Shown one piece after another: positions 1-8,728 of a stretch of DNA of 54,717 nt (the stretch's first letter is position 1; each line of letters starts with the position of its first letter). Location of the stretch: contig JADZEO010000119.1 of the NCBI GenBank assembly GCA_020850475.1, positions 1 through 54,717 of the forward strand, in the 5' to 3' direction. The notes under the pieces were generated by a model that made no database searches, was not told where the DNA came from, and saw only the letters and a program-made list of their open reading frames with translations. Source of the stretch: Bdellovibrionales bacterium. Its GTDB lineage: Bacteria > Bdellovibrionota > Bdellovibrionia > Bdellovibrionales > UBA1609. The translations under genes were made by a program, and so were the position numbers.

Positions 1-1258
1 AGTAACCCATGCAAGAAAAATCAACTGGCGCCAGAAACCGACGAGGTTCAGTCAGACGTAAGTGTTCCATGGCGAGAAAAGTTCCATTCCCGCTATCGGT
101 GACAAAGCAAGGGGAGCCGGGAAAGTTCTCTCTCATCCGGTCAAAAAAGTGCACCGGGGTCACTCGCTGATCCTGAAGGGGCTGCCGGCGGGCCTCGGCA
201 TGAATTTGATGGTGAATCTGTTGCAGGCGCTGAGCAGTTGAGCTGCGGGACACAGGTTTTGGCTTAAGTCGTTCCAGCAGAAAGGGCACGGCCAAGGCGC
301 TGTCGGTGGCAATCGCCAAATCCGCCGGCAAGTTAGCACTTAAAACCTCGGGATCAACGTCAAGGTGAATGAGTCGTCCCGGAATGGCAACTCCATAGCT
401 GGCGGTTGCGACCTCAGAGAATCGCGCCCCGATCGTGAGAACAATCTCACTTTCATTCCAAACTTGTTGAAGTTCCGACGGCGAGCCCTGGCCCGGGACA
501 TTCCACGCAAACTGTGGATGGTCTTCGGGAAAGATCCCTTTGCCAGAGATGGTGGTAAACACCGCCGCGCCCAATCGCTCGGCCAGTGGTATCAGCTGAT
601 CGGTCACCGATAGGCAACCAAGGCCGAGATAAAGACTCACGCGGTCTGCTTGATTCAACCACTGAGTGGCGACTTCAAGTTGGTCTCGGGTGGCAGAGTC
701 TAACTGAGCGGGAGGTTCGCGGTGCCATTGAAATTGCGCTTCATTGACGGGCGCAGGGAACAACAACAAGTTGGCAGGAATTTCGACGGCCACCGGCCCG
801 GGCGGCGAAGCGTAGGCCAGGTCCACGGCCTTAACCAGACATCGATAAATATCGGAGTGGTGACGAGCTTTGAGAACTCCTTTAGTGACAGGCCTGAGTA
901 GCTCGCACTGATCAATATCATGAAGTTGAAATCGAGCTCCGGTGTCGGAGCGAATGCCGGTGGTGAGAATCAACATGGGGACCTGATCGAGAAATGCTTC
1001 GGCAACCCCGGACAAACAATGGGTGACACCTGCGCCCGGCACGACATTGACACAAGCCACCCGGCCACCCACTCGAGCATAACCATCGGCCATGAACGAG
1101 GCCGAATGCTCGCTATTGACGAGTACTAATTGAAGCTCTTGCTCGTCACGGAGAGCATCGTAGAGTTCGATATTGTGGGTCCCGGGAATTCCTAGGATGA
1201 GCCGAACACCGGCGTCGCGTAGGGCTCGAGCGGCGATTTGAGCTCCCGTGGTTTTCAT
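1..1258 (-). CDS. ThDP-dependent enzyme, acetolactate-synthase-like (3' end off window)
   Basis: Reading the minus strand from ATG at 1258 gives about 419 open codons with no stop before the left edge, so the C-terminus is missing. The order matches the acetolactate synthase/benzaldehyde lyase superfamily: an N-terminal pyrimidine-binding domain with the catalytic Glu in an EHSASFMADGYAR motif (about residues 50-62), a PGAGVTH stretch, a central domain, then the start of the pyrophosphate-binding domain with DSGNGTF and a truncated CMGY where the family has GxMGY. Such enzymes cleave or join 2-oxo acids or acyl groups in the cytoplasm; the substrate cannot be told here. The ATG overlaps the stop of the GMC oxidoreductase gene in an ATGA tetranucleotide, so the two are probably translationally coupled. 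Family sure, substrate unknown. Confidence 0.85.
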   Translation of the reverse strand, partial: MKTTGAQIAARALRDAGVRLILGIPGTHNIELYDALRDEQELQLVLVNSEHSASFMADGYARVGGRVACVNVVPGAGVTHCLSGVAEAFLDQVPMLILTTGIRSDTGARFQLHDIDQCELLRPVTKGVLKARHHSDIYRCLVKAVDLAYASPPGPVAVEIPANLLLFPAPVNEAQFQWHREPPAQLDSATRDQLEVATQWLNQADRVSLYLGLGCLSVTDQLIPLAERLGAAVFTTISGKGIFPEDHPQFAWNVPGQGSPSELQQVWNESEIVLTIGARFSEVATASYGVAIPGRLIHLDVDPEVLSANLPADLAIATDSALAVPFLLERLKPKPVSRSSTAQRLQQIHHQIHAEARRQPLQDQRVTPVHFFDRMRENFPGSPCFVTDSGNGTFLAMEHLRLTEPRRFLAPVDFSCMGY

Positions 1259-2757
1259 GAATTAACTCCTAGATCTTCGCGTACGGCCTGGGCGACTCGG
1301 TCGGCAATCGCCATTATCGAAAGATAAGGATTAATTTCGGCTGCGGCCGGAAACAGGCTGGCATCTGCAACATAAAGGTGGCGATGGCCGTGAACTCGAC
1401 CCCAGGGATCCGTCACCGAAGTTTTGGGATCGGTTCCCATTCGGCAGCCCCCCATCAAATGAGCCGCCGCAATTGAAATCTGACCGAGAAGAAATTGATC
1501 TTCGGTGACGATGGAGTCGAGGCGGGGAGCCTCGTTGCGGGAAACCAAAAATCGGCCCGCCCCGGGCGCGTGAACCCGTTCGGCTCCGGCCGCAAAAAAG
1601 AGCTGCGCCGAAGCCCGCACCCCTTGCACCAGTGCTCGCTTGGTTTGCTGACTGATGCGGTACTCAACCACGGGCTTACCGCCGCGACCCCAAAGCACGC
1701 GGTTGTGCTTTTCTGCCTCGTCGATGGCGAGGACCAGGATCATTTGTAGCTGCGGAAATCGTTTGATCAGCCAATCCAAGTCAGCCCCGTAGCCTGCGAG
1801 ATTCTTAGCTAGAGTAAAGGGGAAGTACATACAGCTTTCGAGCAAGAAGCGTTGCTTGGCGAGAAACTGTTCCGAGTAAAAACTCTTCGGGTGGCCGGTC
1901 ACATTCGTGATGGACTGAGGGTGTTGGCCGACCAGAATCAGAGCTGGGTGACAGGTCAAGTAGCGGCCTAAAGCCGGACTGGTAAAACCAGATCGTTCCA
2001 GCACGAGGGGCGAGTGGATGGCTCCCGCAGCGAGGATGATTTTTTTTGCCATCATCCGATAGGGGCCCGGGACATACTGGCCTTTGTCAAAGCCGGGAAG
2101 TGGCGGGATGATGGTGGCTTCGACCGAATGAGTCGTCACTTTGTCAACGCGACACCAGGGGATGACCTCGACTCCGGATTTTTCTGCTTCGGGAATTTGC
2201 ACTCGGGCGGTACCTTGTTTGGCACCCACGGCGCACCCCAGGTTGCACGTGCCGAGACCGACACAGTTCTTAGTGTTGACGGGAAATTGGGTGACTTCCC
2301 AGCCCAAGCGCTCACAGCCGAGTCGAAAAAGTTTATTGTTGTCATTGAGCTCTTGTTCCGGGCTCAAATGGACATTGTTTTCGCGTTCGTATTTTTGAAA
2401 ACGAGGGTCGAGATCCTGGCGCGTGAGCCCCGGGATTTGCCATTGATCGAGAACCTCCTGCGAAATTCGCAGCGAGGTTCCGGTATAGACATTCGTTGAG
2501 CCTCCCACGGCGCGGGCAAATGCCAGCGTGAGGTCTTTGCTCTTGGTCTGCATTCCTCCCCAGTCAAAATAGTACTTCTGGGCCATATCGAGTTCTAAAC
2601 GCGAGTGATGTCGAGTCGGATCAAAACGCCCGCCCCATTCCAAGAGTGCGATGCGGGCCCCGCGAGCCGCCAGTGGAGCGAGTTCTTTAGCCACGGTGCC
2701 GCCTCCAGCTCCGGAACCCACGATGACGATGTCATACTCGAGTTGGCGCTGACTCAT
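1255..2757 (-). CDS. GMC family FAD-dependent oxidoreductase
   Basis: A 500-residue glucose-methanol-choline oxidoreductase. The Rossmann FAD motif GSGAGGG is at residues 14-20 and is followed by an acidic end of strand 2 (LLEWGG). A GGSTNVYTG segment fits the GMC signature. The C-terminal GMC domain carries AAHLMGGCRMG (His433, candidate catalytic base) and INPYLS (Asn476, where the family has its His/Asn pair partner). These flavoenzymes oxidise alcohols, sugars or sterols. I chose ATG 2757 rather than the upstream start at 2811, because 2757 forms an ATGA overlap with the stop of the preceding gene and puts the FAD motif at the normal distance from the N-terminus. No signal peptide is seen. 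It is the middle gene of three coupled genes. Confidence 0.9.
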   Translation of the reverse strand: MSQRQLEYDIVIVGSGAGGGTVAKELAPLAARGARIALLEWGGRFDPTRHHSRLELDMAQKYYFDWGGMQTKSKDLTLAFARAVGGSTNVYTGTSLRISQEVLDQWQIPGLTRQDLDPRFQKYERENNVHLSPEQELNDNNKLFRLGCERLGWEVTQFPVNTKNCVGLGTCNLGCAVGAKQGTARVQIPEAEKSGVEVIPWCRVDKVTTHSVEATIIPPLPGFDKGQYVPGPYRMMAKKIILAAGAIHSPLVLERSGFTSPALGRYLTCHPALILVGQHPQSITNVTGHPKSFYSEQFLAKQRFLLESCMYFPFTLAKNLAGYGADLDWLIKRFPQLQMILVLAIDEAEKHNRVLWGRGGKPVVEYRISQQTKRALVQGVRASAQLFFAAGAERVHAPGAGRFLVSRNEAPRLDSIVTEDQFLLGQISIAAAHLMGGCRMGTDPKTSVTDPWGRVHGHRHLYVADASLFPAAAEINPYLSIMAIADRVAQAVREDLGVNS

Positions 2758-3293
2758 GAGATTCCCTTGGGGGTTGGGCGGGGATGATAGTTGATGAGCG
2801 GGTGAACGCAATCTTGTGAGTAAACTGCCAGCTTGGCCAAGGTGTTAATTCCCCAAAACCCCTTGCGCACCAAGCCGATGGGAGACGCAAAAAACTGTTG
2901 GATCAAGCGATCCTTCTGAACCTGAGTGAGCGAGCGGAAGCGCCGACGGCGACTCACCAGGCACCAAAAATTCATCAGGTGTAAAAAAACCGTCAGGAGC
3001 CTTAGGTTGGCACCGTCTTGTTGGGCCAAGAAGAGCCTGAGTTGATGGCGCGCTTGATTCTGCTGGGGCATCGAGAGTTCGCTAAAGAGAGGAACTAGAA
3101 AGACCAGGTACTCGTCCATCAAGGCGAGAATTCGCTCGATCTGAGCTCTTTTATTTGGCGAAAGCTCGTCAAGAACTGATAAAGCGGCCATGAACTGATT
3201 CCTCACCCCATCCTGTCGATTCCGAGGGGGTGAGGCAAGGAGTTTTACGGGTGGCGTTACATAAGATTTCACAAGCTTAGAAGGTCTCCTCAC
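2754..3293 (-). CDS. GMC-associated small subunit-like protein
   Basis: A protein of up to 179 residues, mostly helical, rich in Arg, Leu and Gln. The part from about residue 110 (LTQVQKDRLIQQF, then a GFWGINTLAKLAVYSQ stretch) resembles the small partner subunits or fused small domains found beside GMC oxidoreductases, such as the gluconate-2-dehydrogenase subunit 3 type. That resemblance is recalled, not searched. The longest reading uses GTG at 3293; ATG at 3191 would give a 145-residue protein and is an equally possible start. It is the first gene of the operon and its stop overlaps the GMC start (ATGA). The promoter should lie between 3192 and 3401, shared divergently with the GH31 gene. 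Confidence 0.6.
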   Translation of the reverse strand: MRRPSKLVKSYVTPPVKLLASPPRNRQDGVRNQFMAALSVLDELSPNKRAQIERILALMDEYLVFLVPLFSELSMPQQNQARHQLRLFLAQQDGANLRLLTVFLHLMNFWCLVSRRRRFRSLTQVQKDRLIQQFFASPIGLVRKGFWGINTLAKLAVYSQDCVHPLINYHPRPTPKGIS

Positions 3294-3401
3294 GAATCAA
3301 CCGCTCGGGTGGCTTTGATCGGTGGGAATAGATTGAAATTCATAACAAATTTGGGTTACATGGCCGTCCCAGCAGGAAGTTCAAAAGGGGGATCCTTCGC
3401 C

Positions 3402-5939
3402 ATGCAAAAATTTGGCATTTTTTTATGGTTGCTGAGTTGTAGCCTCAGCGGCCTCACTGCCTTCGGTCAATCTCACAAGTCAGAAGTTTTTGTGCGCGGA
3501 AGTGAATATCTGCAAGTCGAAGTGTGGCGCTCGGATTTGCTGCACTTTGAAATGGGCTTAGGTGGCGCGGAACCACGCATTTGGCACACACCCTCAATTC
3601 TTCCGGAGCGTCGAGATGCCACGGTCGATTATGTCCGGGGTGTCACCGGAACCGGCGATGATTTTTTGGAGACCAATGACTTGCGAGTGCTCATCCCTCG
3701 TCGGGGGCTTTGTCTCGAGGTGTTTGAAAAGCGTTTTCATCATCGTCAACTCGGTCGTTTCTGCGGGCAAGTAGTTAACAAGTCCGGCCGCCAATTGAAA
3801 ATTGAAGGGGGCGATGTTCAGCACCTTTTTGGCTTGGGCCAGCAGTTGGACGATCCCGATCAGGACCGAGGTCGTCGCGACGATTGGGTGGGACGGCGTC
3901 GAGAGTCACCCAGTCCTTATGGCAATTTTATGAAGAGCTTTTTAGGTGGCGCAGTCGGTGACACCCAGATTCCAATTCTTTATGCCTTGGGCCCGGGACG
4001 GAGTGGCTACGGACTCTATTTGGATGCCGTTGAAAAACTTGTCTGGGATTTTGAAGCCACACCTTGGAGAGTCGCGACCGAGCGATCCACCGTGCGGGGA
4101 TTTTTGATTTCGGGAGCTGACTTGCCGTCGTGGCGTCGGGGCTACATGGAGTTGACGGGAAAGCCCTTGGTTCCGCCGCGCAAAATGTTTGGGCTGTGGG
4201 TCTCAGAATATGGATTCGACAATTGGGCTGAGCTCGAAGGGAAAATGTCCTCTTTGAAGCGCCAAAATTTTCCACTCGATGGCTTTGTCCTGGACCTCCA
4301 ATGGTTTGGTGGAGTCAAAGCCGGGGCCGAAGACACCCCGATGGGTGGTTTGGAGTGGGACCGCCGGCAATTTCCTGACCCCGAGGGCAAGTTGCAGAAA
4401 CTCAAGGATCAGGAACAAGTGGGACTGGTGTTGATTGAGGAATCCTACGTGGGTCGCGCGAGGCTTGAACATCGGGAGTTGGCGGCCAAAGGTTATTTGG
4501 CTCGCGATTGCCAATCGTGCGGACCCACCTACATCGATGTGAATCCTTGGTGGGGAAGGGGTGGAATGATCGACTGGTCGCACCCGGAGAGTGGCTTGTT
4601 TTGGCATCAATGGAAACGGGCACCGCTGATTAAAATGGGAGTCATGGGACATTGGACGGACTTGGGCGAGCCGGAGATGTTTCAGCCCTGGTCCTCTTAC
4701 TTTGGTTTTTCCGACCGAGGAATGCAGGGTCATGCGGATGTTCACAACTACTTTTCCTTTTGGTGGCATCAGGGGATACATGACTCTTACGCTCGTTACC
4801 ATCCCGATCGACGTCCATTTATTATGAGTCGCTCCGGGGCCGCGGGCAGCCAGCGCTTTGGCACGGTTATGTGGTCAGCGGATATTGGGTCGAACATGAA
4901 AAGTTTGGCGGCCCATTTGCGCTCCCAAATGCATATGTCTTTGTCCGGTATTGATTATTATGGTTCGGACATTGGGGGATTTCATCGAGGAGGGCTTGAT
5001 GGCAATCTCGACGTGCTCTTTACGCAGTGGTTTGCCAATGCCTCACTGTTTGATGTGCCGGTTCGGCCTCACGTAGAAAATCTTTGTAATTGTAAAGAGA
5101 CCGCGCCCGATCGAATCGGTCATCAGGCGAGCAATCGTGAAAATCTGAAACTTCGCTATCAGCTGACTCCTTATTATTATTCCTTGGCCCATCTCGCTCA
5201 CGAATCCGGTGAGGCGATGTTTCCTCCCCTTGCTTACTATTTCCAAGAGGATCTTGCCGCACGTAACCTGGCCCATCAAAAAATGATCGGCCCTTGGTTG
5301 ATGGCGGGGATTGTTGCGGCCTACGGGCAAACGACTCGCGGAGTTTACCTGCCCGCGGGTACTTGGTTTAACTTTCATTCGGGCACGCGCTACGATAGCC
5401 AAGGCGGATGGATTCAGTCAGAGTCCTTGTGGCAGAACGGACTGTTTCGCCTGCCGCTGCTGGTTCGAGAAGGGGCCATCATTCCCATGGCCTCAAGTTT
5501 GACTCAGCATCTTTCTGCGAATTCTGGGCTGGCGCAAGAGGTGCGGGTGTTCCCGAGCGGTCATGATACGAGCTTTGACCTCATCGAAGATGACGGGGAA
5601 AGTTCAGGGTATCTTAGAAATCAGCTCAAAAAAACTCGGTTGACCCAAGGGCCGGTCGCCGGAGGACTCGAAGTCACCATTGAACGCGCCCAAGGAACCT
5701 ATGCGGGTGCTCCAAGTGCACGATCGTGGATCATTCGTCTGCCTGGCGTGCGCTCGGTGTCGCAAGTCAGCTGGCAGGGGCGAACTCTCAAGGGACTTTC
5801 GGTGAAGGAGTCTCCGCGCCTCGGAACTTGGCGGCTCGAAGAAGGCGACCTCGTGGTGTACACGCCCTCCGAGCCAGAACAAGTGGCCAAGACCTTGCGT
5901 CTGGAGTTGGACTCCCTTCAAGCCATCAGTATTCATTAG
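3402..5939 (+). CDS. Secreted glycoside hydrolase family 31 (alpha-glucosidase/xylosidase type)
   Basis: An 845-residue enzyme read from ATG 3402, which follows a strong AGGGGGA Shine-Dalgarno and gives a clear signal peptide (charged start, hydrophobic LWLLSC segment, cut near Ala-Phe-Gly). A start at 3309 would bury that signal, so I reject it. The GH31 barrel shows the nucleophile motif WTDLGEPE (Asp420), the acid/base region MWSADIGS (Asp494) and the SDIGGF strand near residue 527. After the barrel comes the usual beta-rich C-terminal part. GH31 enzymes remove alpha-linked glucose, xylose or related units by a retaining mechanism. The protein is probably periplasmic or secreted. The family usually has WSGD at the acid/base site; here it is WSAD. 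The exact substrate is not readable. Confidence 0.9.
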   Translation: MQKFGIFLWLLSCSLSGLTAFGQSHKSEVFVRGSEYLQVEVWRSDLLHFEMGLGGAEPRIWHTPSILPERRDATVDYVRGVTGTGDDFLETNDLRVLIPRRGLCLEVFEKRFHHRQLGRFCGQVVNKSGRQLKIEGGDVQHLFGLGQQLDDPDQDRGRRDDWVGRRRESPSPYGNFMKSFLGGAVGDTQIPILYALGPGRSGYGLYLDAVEKLVWDFEATPWRVATERSTVRGFLISGADLPSWRRGYMELTGKPLVPPRKMFGLWVSEYGFDNWAELEGKMSSLKRQNFPLDGFVLDLQWFGGVKAGAEDTPMGGLEWDRRQFPDPEGKLQKLKDQEQVGLVLIEESYVGRARLEHRELAAKGYLARDCQSCGPTYIDVNPWWGRGGMIDWSHPESGLFWHQWKRAPLIKMGVMGHWTDLGEPEMFQPWSSYFGFSDRGMQGHADVHNYFSFWWHQGIHDSYARYHPDRRPFIMSRSGAAGSQRFGTVMWSADIGSNMKSLAAHLRSQMHMSLSGIDYYGSDIGGFHRGGLDGNLDVLFTQWFANASLFDVPVRPHVENLCNCKETAPDRIGHQASNRENLKLRYQLTPYYYSLAHLAHESGEAMFPPLAYYFQEDLAARNLAHQKMIGPWLMAGIVAAYGQTTRGVYLPAGTWFNFHSGTRYDSQGGWIQSESLWQNGLFRLPLLVREGAIIPMASSLTQHLSANSGLAQEVRVFPSGHDTSFDLIEDDGESSGYLRNQLKKTRLTQGPVAGGLEVTIERAQGTYAGAPSARSWIIRLPGVRSVSQVSWQGRTLKGLSVKESPRLGTWRLEEGDLVVYTPSEPEQVAKTLRLELDSLQAISIH

Positions 5940-5974
5940 CTGGCGCCGACCTGGGTCCGGGGTGCTTGCTCGTT

Positions 5975-7696
5975 TTAGGCCCGCGGGAGACTGGTGAGGT
6001 CGCGGGCCGCCTTGGGACTTAAGAGAACATCCTTAAGGGCCTGCAGTAAGTAGCGATTCGACAAAAAGATTTCACGATTCACGTTGAGGAAGGTCGCGGC
6101 TGTTTCCGCAAAAGTGGATTTTTGTCCGGCTCGTTGATAGACCCAAGAAGCAACCTTTTTGTTAGCGGCTTCGTTGGATTCGATCAACCCCGCGAGCTGT
6201 TCAAAGCGAGCTTGCTCATCATCAATCGACCATAGGCGCTCAATCCCGTCTTGTAGTGGAGAGTAGTCTTGCCGCAATTCTTTTTGAAGAGTTTCGACGT
6301 CTTCACTAATGGATTGTTCGAATTCTTTCAGATTGTGTTGAATGTCTTTAACGGCTTTGGCGGATTGAACGGCGTTTCGCAAAGCCAGGATGAGTTGCTG
6401 AAGCTCAGTGGAACTCTCGGGATCCATCTTTTGTTGTTGGATGGTGGTTAAATAAGTAATGAGTTCGCCTTCCGCTTTTTTGAGGTGATCATACTCGCCG
6501 GCCAGATCCTCGCTGGCCAAAATGAGGTTGAGAATTCCCAATGGGCTTGGTGTGTTTTTAGTGGAAGGCGCAAGTCCTAAAAGGGCACTGTTAAAGCGGA
6601 AAACCTCCTGACTGAGTTGTGTCAGTTCACGTTTGGCCGCGGCCAGGGCCGCCTCCGGGACCTCGGAATTGACCTGATGGATAAAGTGACAAGCGTGTGC
6701 ATGGTTTTTGGTAAATAACCTCATCAGAAAGGATTCGAAGGTTCCGAGCAAGGGGATGAAGACGAGAATTCCAATTAAATTAAAACTACTGTGGAAAGCG
6801 ACGAGCCGATAGAGGGGATTTTCAAGAGAGTCGAAGCGACCAAGAAGTTCAAGCAGGACGGGTAAGCCAGCTAGAGTGGCAAGCGCGGTGACAACATTAA
6901 ATAGAAAATGAGCCGTCGCAATCCGCTTTTTCGTGGGAGTCCCGCCCACTGCACCAATGAGTGCCGTCGCCGTGGTGCCGAGATCGGCGCCCACGATGAG
7001 GGCCGCAGCGTTTTCAAAGCCCACAATCCCCGAGTGCAGTGCACTCAGGGTAATCATCATCGTCGCCGCGCTGGATTGTATGACGGAGGTAAAGAGGGCT
7101 CCGAACAGAAAAAATATGCCCACACCCCACTGTGGAATCAGACTGAGGTCGGTCTGACTGGCAAAGGATGAAACGCTGACTCGCATGAAATCAAGTCCCA
7201 TAAAGAGCAGGCCCAGGCCGGCAAAGAACGCGAGGAGGTGGTAAAAGCGAAATCGCGGCCCGAGAAAGGCCAAGCCGCTGCAGCCGATTCCCAGCAGCGG
7301 TAAGACAAACTGATTGAGGTCAACTTCAAATCCCACCGTTGCCACAATCCAACCCGTAAACGTCGATCCCAAGTTGGCCCCCAGGATGATTCCGAGGGCA
7401 TTGCGAAGCGTGATGATCTCGGCTCCCGCAAAGGCCAGAACCAAGAGAGTGACAACGGAACTTGATTGAAGGATCGCCGTTGAGACAATTCCGTTAACGA
7501 TCGCCACGAAACGGTTGGTTGTGTAGTCTTTCAGCAGACGGCGAAATGACCGTCCGGCTAATTCTTTGAGGGACTCCTCGATTCGGGTCATCCCAAACAA
7601 GAACAGACCGAGACCGGCAAGAAACTTCCAAGTGTCAATCGTGCCCACGATCGAGGGGCTTTCCTGACTGTTTAAATTGAATGATGGGAAGTCCAT
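5975..7696 (-). CDS. Na/Pi cotransporter family protein with PhoU-like tail
   Basis: A protein of up to 573 residues with two copies of the Na/Pi-cotransporter repeat: first copy with QSSS (77-80) and GANLGST, second copy with VIQSSAATM and GADLGTT. About eight hydrophobic helices precede a long soluble helical region (about 340-573) like the PhoU-type domain of bacterial NptA-like proteins. It would move phosphate with sodium across the inner membrane, with the tail as a possible regulator. The start is ambiguous. ATG 7696 overlaps the rhodanese gene by 62 bases and has a GGAAGG only three bases before it. GTG 7648 overlaps by 14 bases and lies behind AGGAAAG. The shorter start would still keep every membrane segment. 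Confidence 0.88.
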   Translation of the reverse strand: MDFPSFNLNSQESPSIVGTIDTWKFLAGLGLFLFGMTRIEESLKELAGRSFRRLLKDYTTNRFVAIVNGIVSTAILQSSSVVTLLVLAFAGAEIITLRNALGIILGANLGSTFTGWIVATVGFEVDLNQFVLPLLGIGCSGLAFLGPRFRFYHLLAFFAGLGLLFMGLDFMRVSVSSFASQTDLSLIPQWGVGIFFLFGALFTSVIQSSAATMMITLSALHSGIVGFENAAALIVGADLGTTATALIGAVGGTPTKKRIATAHFLFNVVTALATLAGLPVLLELLGRFDSLENPLYRLVAFHSSFNLIGILVFIPLLGTFESFLMRLFTKNHAHACHFIHQVNSEVPEAALAAAKRELTQLSQEVFRFNSALLGLAPSTKNTPSPLGILNLILASEDLAGEYDHLKKAEGELITYLTTIQQQKMDPESSTELQQLILALRNAVQSAKAVKDIQHNLKEFEQSISEDVETLQKELRQDYSPLQDGIERLWSIDDEQARFEQLAGLIESNEAANKKVASWVYQRAGQKSTFAETAATFLNVNREIFLSNRYLLQALKDVLLSPKAARDLTSLPRA

Positions 7697-8069
7697 GGGC
7701 CTTCCAATCTTTGAGTCCGCCGATATTAAAGACCTGAGTGAAGCCCTCTTTCTCGAGCTGAGTTTTTATTTTTCCGGCGCGGCCGCCGCCGCGGCAGTAA
7801 AGATAAATGGGCTGATCTTTTTTGGTGCGTTTAACAAATGCTTGCCAGCCGTCACGCCGACTTTCGGCCACACTGGTGGGAAGCCAGAGAGCTCCTTGGG
7901 CCAGTCCTTCTTTGGTGAGTTCATCTTCTTCGCGCAAATCGACGAGCACGGCCTCGTCTTTTTTAACTTGGTCATAGATCTTCTGAAAATCAAACGCCTC
8001 GGCGGCCCTCGCGAGGGCGCTGAAGCTAAAAATCACCAGGCAGAACATTTTTGCGGATCGTCCTAACAT
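7635..8069 (-). CDS. Exported rhodanese-like protein
   Basis: A 144-residue single-domain rhodanese. Residues 1-25 form a signal peptide ending ARAAEA. The domain shows the entry motif VLVDLREEDE (about 41-50) and the active-site loop CRGGGRAG with Cys92 as the sulfur-carrying residue. Single-domain periplasmic rhodaneses move sulfane sulfur or take part in redox chemistry; the natural partner is unknown. Its 3' end overlaps the Na/Pi cotransporter gene and it follows the MarC gene by 13 bases, so the genes probably share a transcript. Confidence 0.88.
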   Translation of the reverse strand: MLGRSAKMFCLVIFSFSALARAAEAFDFQKIYDQVKKDEAVLVDLREEDELTKEGLAQGALWLPTSVAESRRDGWQAFVKRTKKDQPIYLYCRGGGRAGKIKTQLEKEGFTQVFNIGGLKDWKAHGLPIIQFKQSGKPLDRGHD

Positions 8070-8082
8070 AAAACACCTCGGA

Positions 8083-8718
8083 TTAGATTTTTAACATCTT
8101 GTGAATGTAGGGAGTAAGCCCCTTAAAGAAATACTCCACCGCAATCATCATTAAGATGAGTCCCATCAGGCGAAAGAAAACCTTGCTACCACTCTTTCCC
8201 ATGAATTTAAGCAAAGGCTTAGAGGCCACCAGGATAAAATAGGTCGCCAGGCTAACCAAAGCAAAACACCCAAACAAGATCGCCCTTTGGGCAAACGAAT
8301 GAGCCTCTTGAATCAACACAATGGTGACCGTGATGGTGCCCGGCCCACAAATCATTGGGATGGCAAGTGGAGTAACGGCAAATTCTTGAATCTCCGAAGT
8401 CTCGGCATGAGAGACTGTTTTGATCCGTGAATTGCGGCCCTTTAAAAGATCGTAACCGGTGAGAAAAAACAACACTCCGCCAACGACCCGCAAACCGTCG
8501 ACGGAAATATTAAAAAAATTAAATACAAGTTTACCCGTCAGAGCAAAGAGAATCATGGCCGCAAAAGCAGTTAAAACCGCCGTGCGCGCCACCCGAATGG
8601 CCTGAATTCGCTTCACCGACTCGGTATAGGCCGAGTAAGTGGGGATACAGCCGATGGGATTTACGATCGTGAACAAGCTGGTAAATACCAAAAGGAAATA
8701 ACCAAAATGATCTTTCAT
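8083..8718 (-). CDS. MarC family integral membrane protein
   Basis: A 211-residue protein with about six hydrophobic helices. It starts with the family-like FTSLFTIVNPIGCIPTYSAYT region and contains the internal repeat (GGVLFFLTGYDLLKG, then PLAIPMICGPGTITVTIVL). This repeat pattern with NPIG and a Pro-rich half-helix is typical of MarC/UPF0056 proteins of the inner membrane, whose transport role is not settled. The length is normal. It ends 13 bases before the rhodanese start and follows the histone-fold gene by 10 bases. Confidence 0.9.
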   Translation of the reverse strand: MKDHFGYFLLVFTSLFTIVNPIGCIPTYSAYTESVKRIQAIRVARTAVLTAFAAMILFALTGKLVFNFFNISVDGLRVVGGVLFFLTGYDLLKGRNSRIKTVSHAETSEIQEFAVTPLAIPMICGPGTITVTIVLIQEAHSFAQRAILFGCFALVSLATYFILVASKPLLKFMGKSGSKVFFRLMGLILMMIAVEYFFKGLTPYIHKMLKI

Positions 8719-8728
8719 TGGGATTCGT

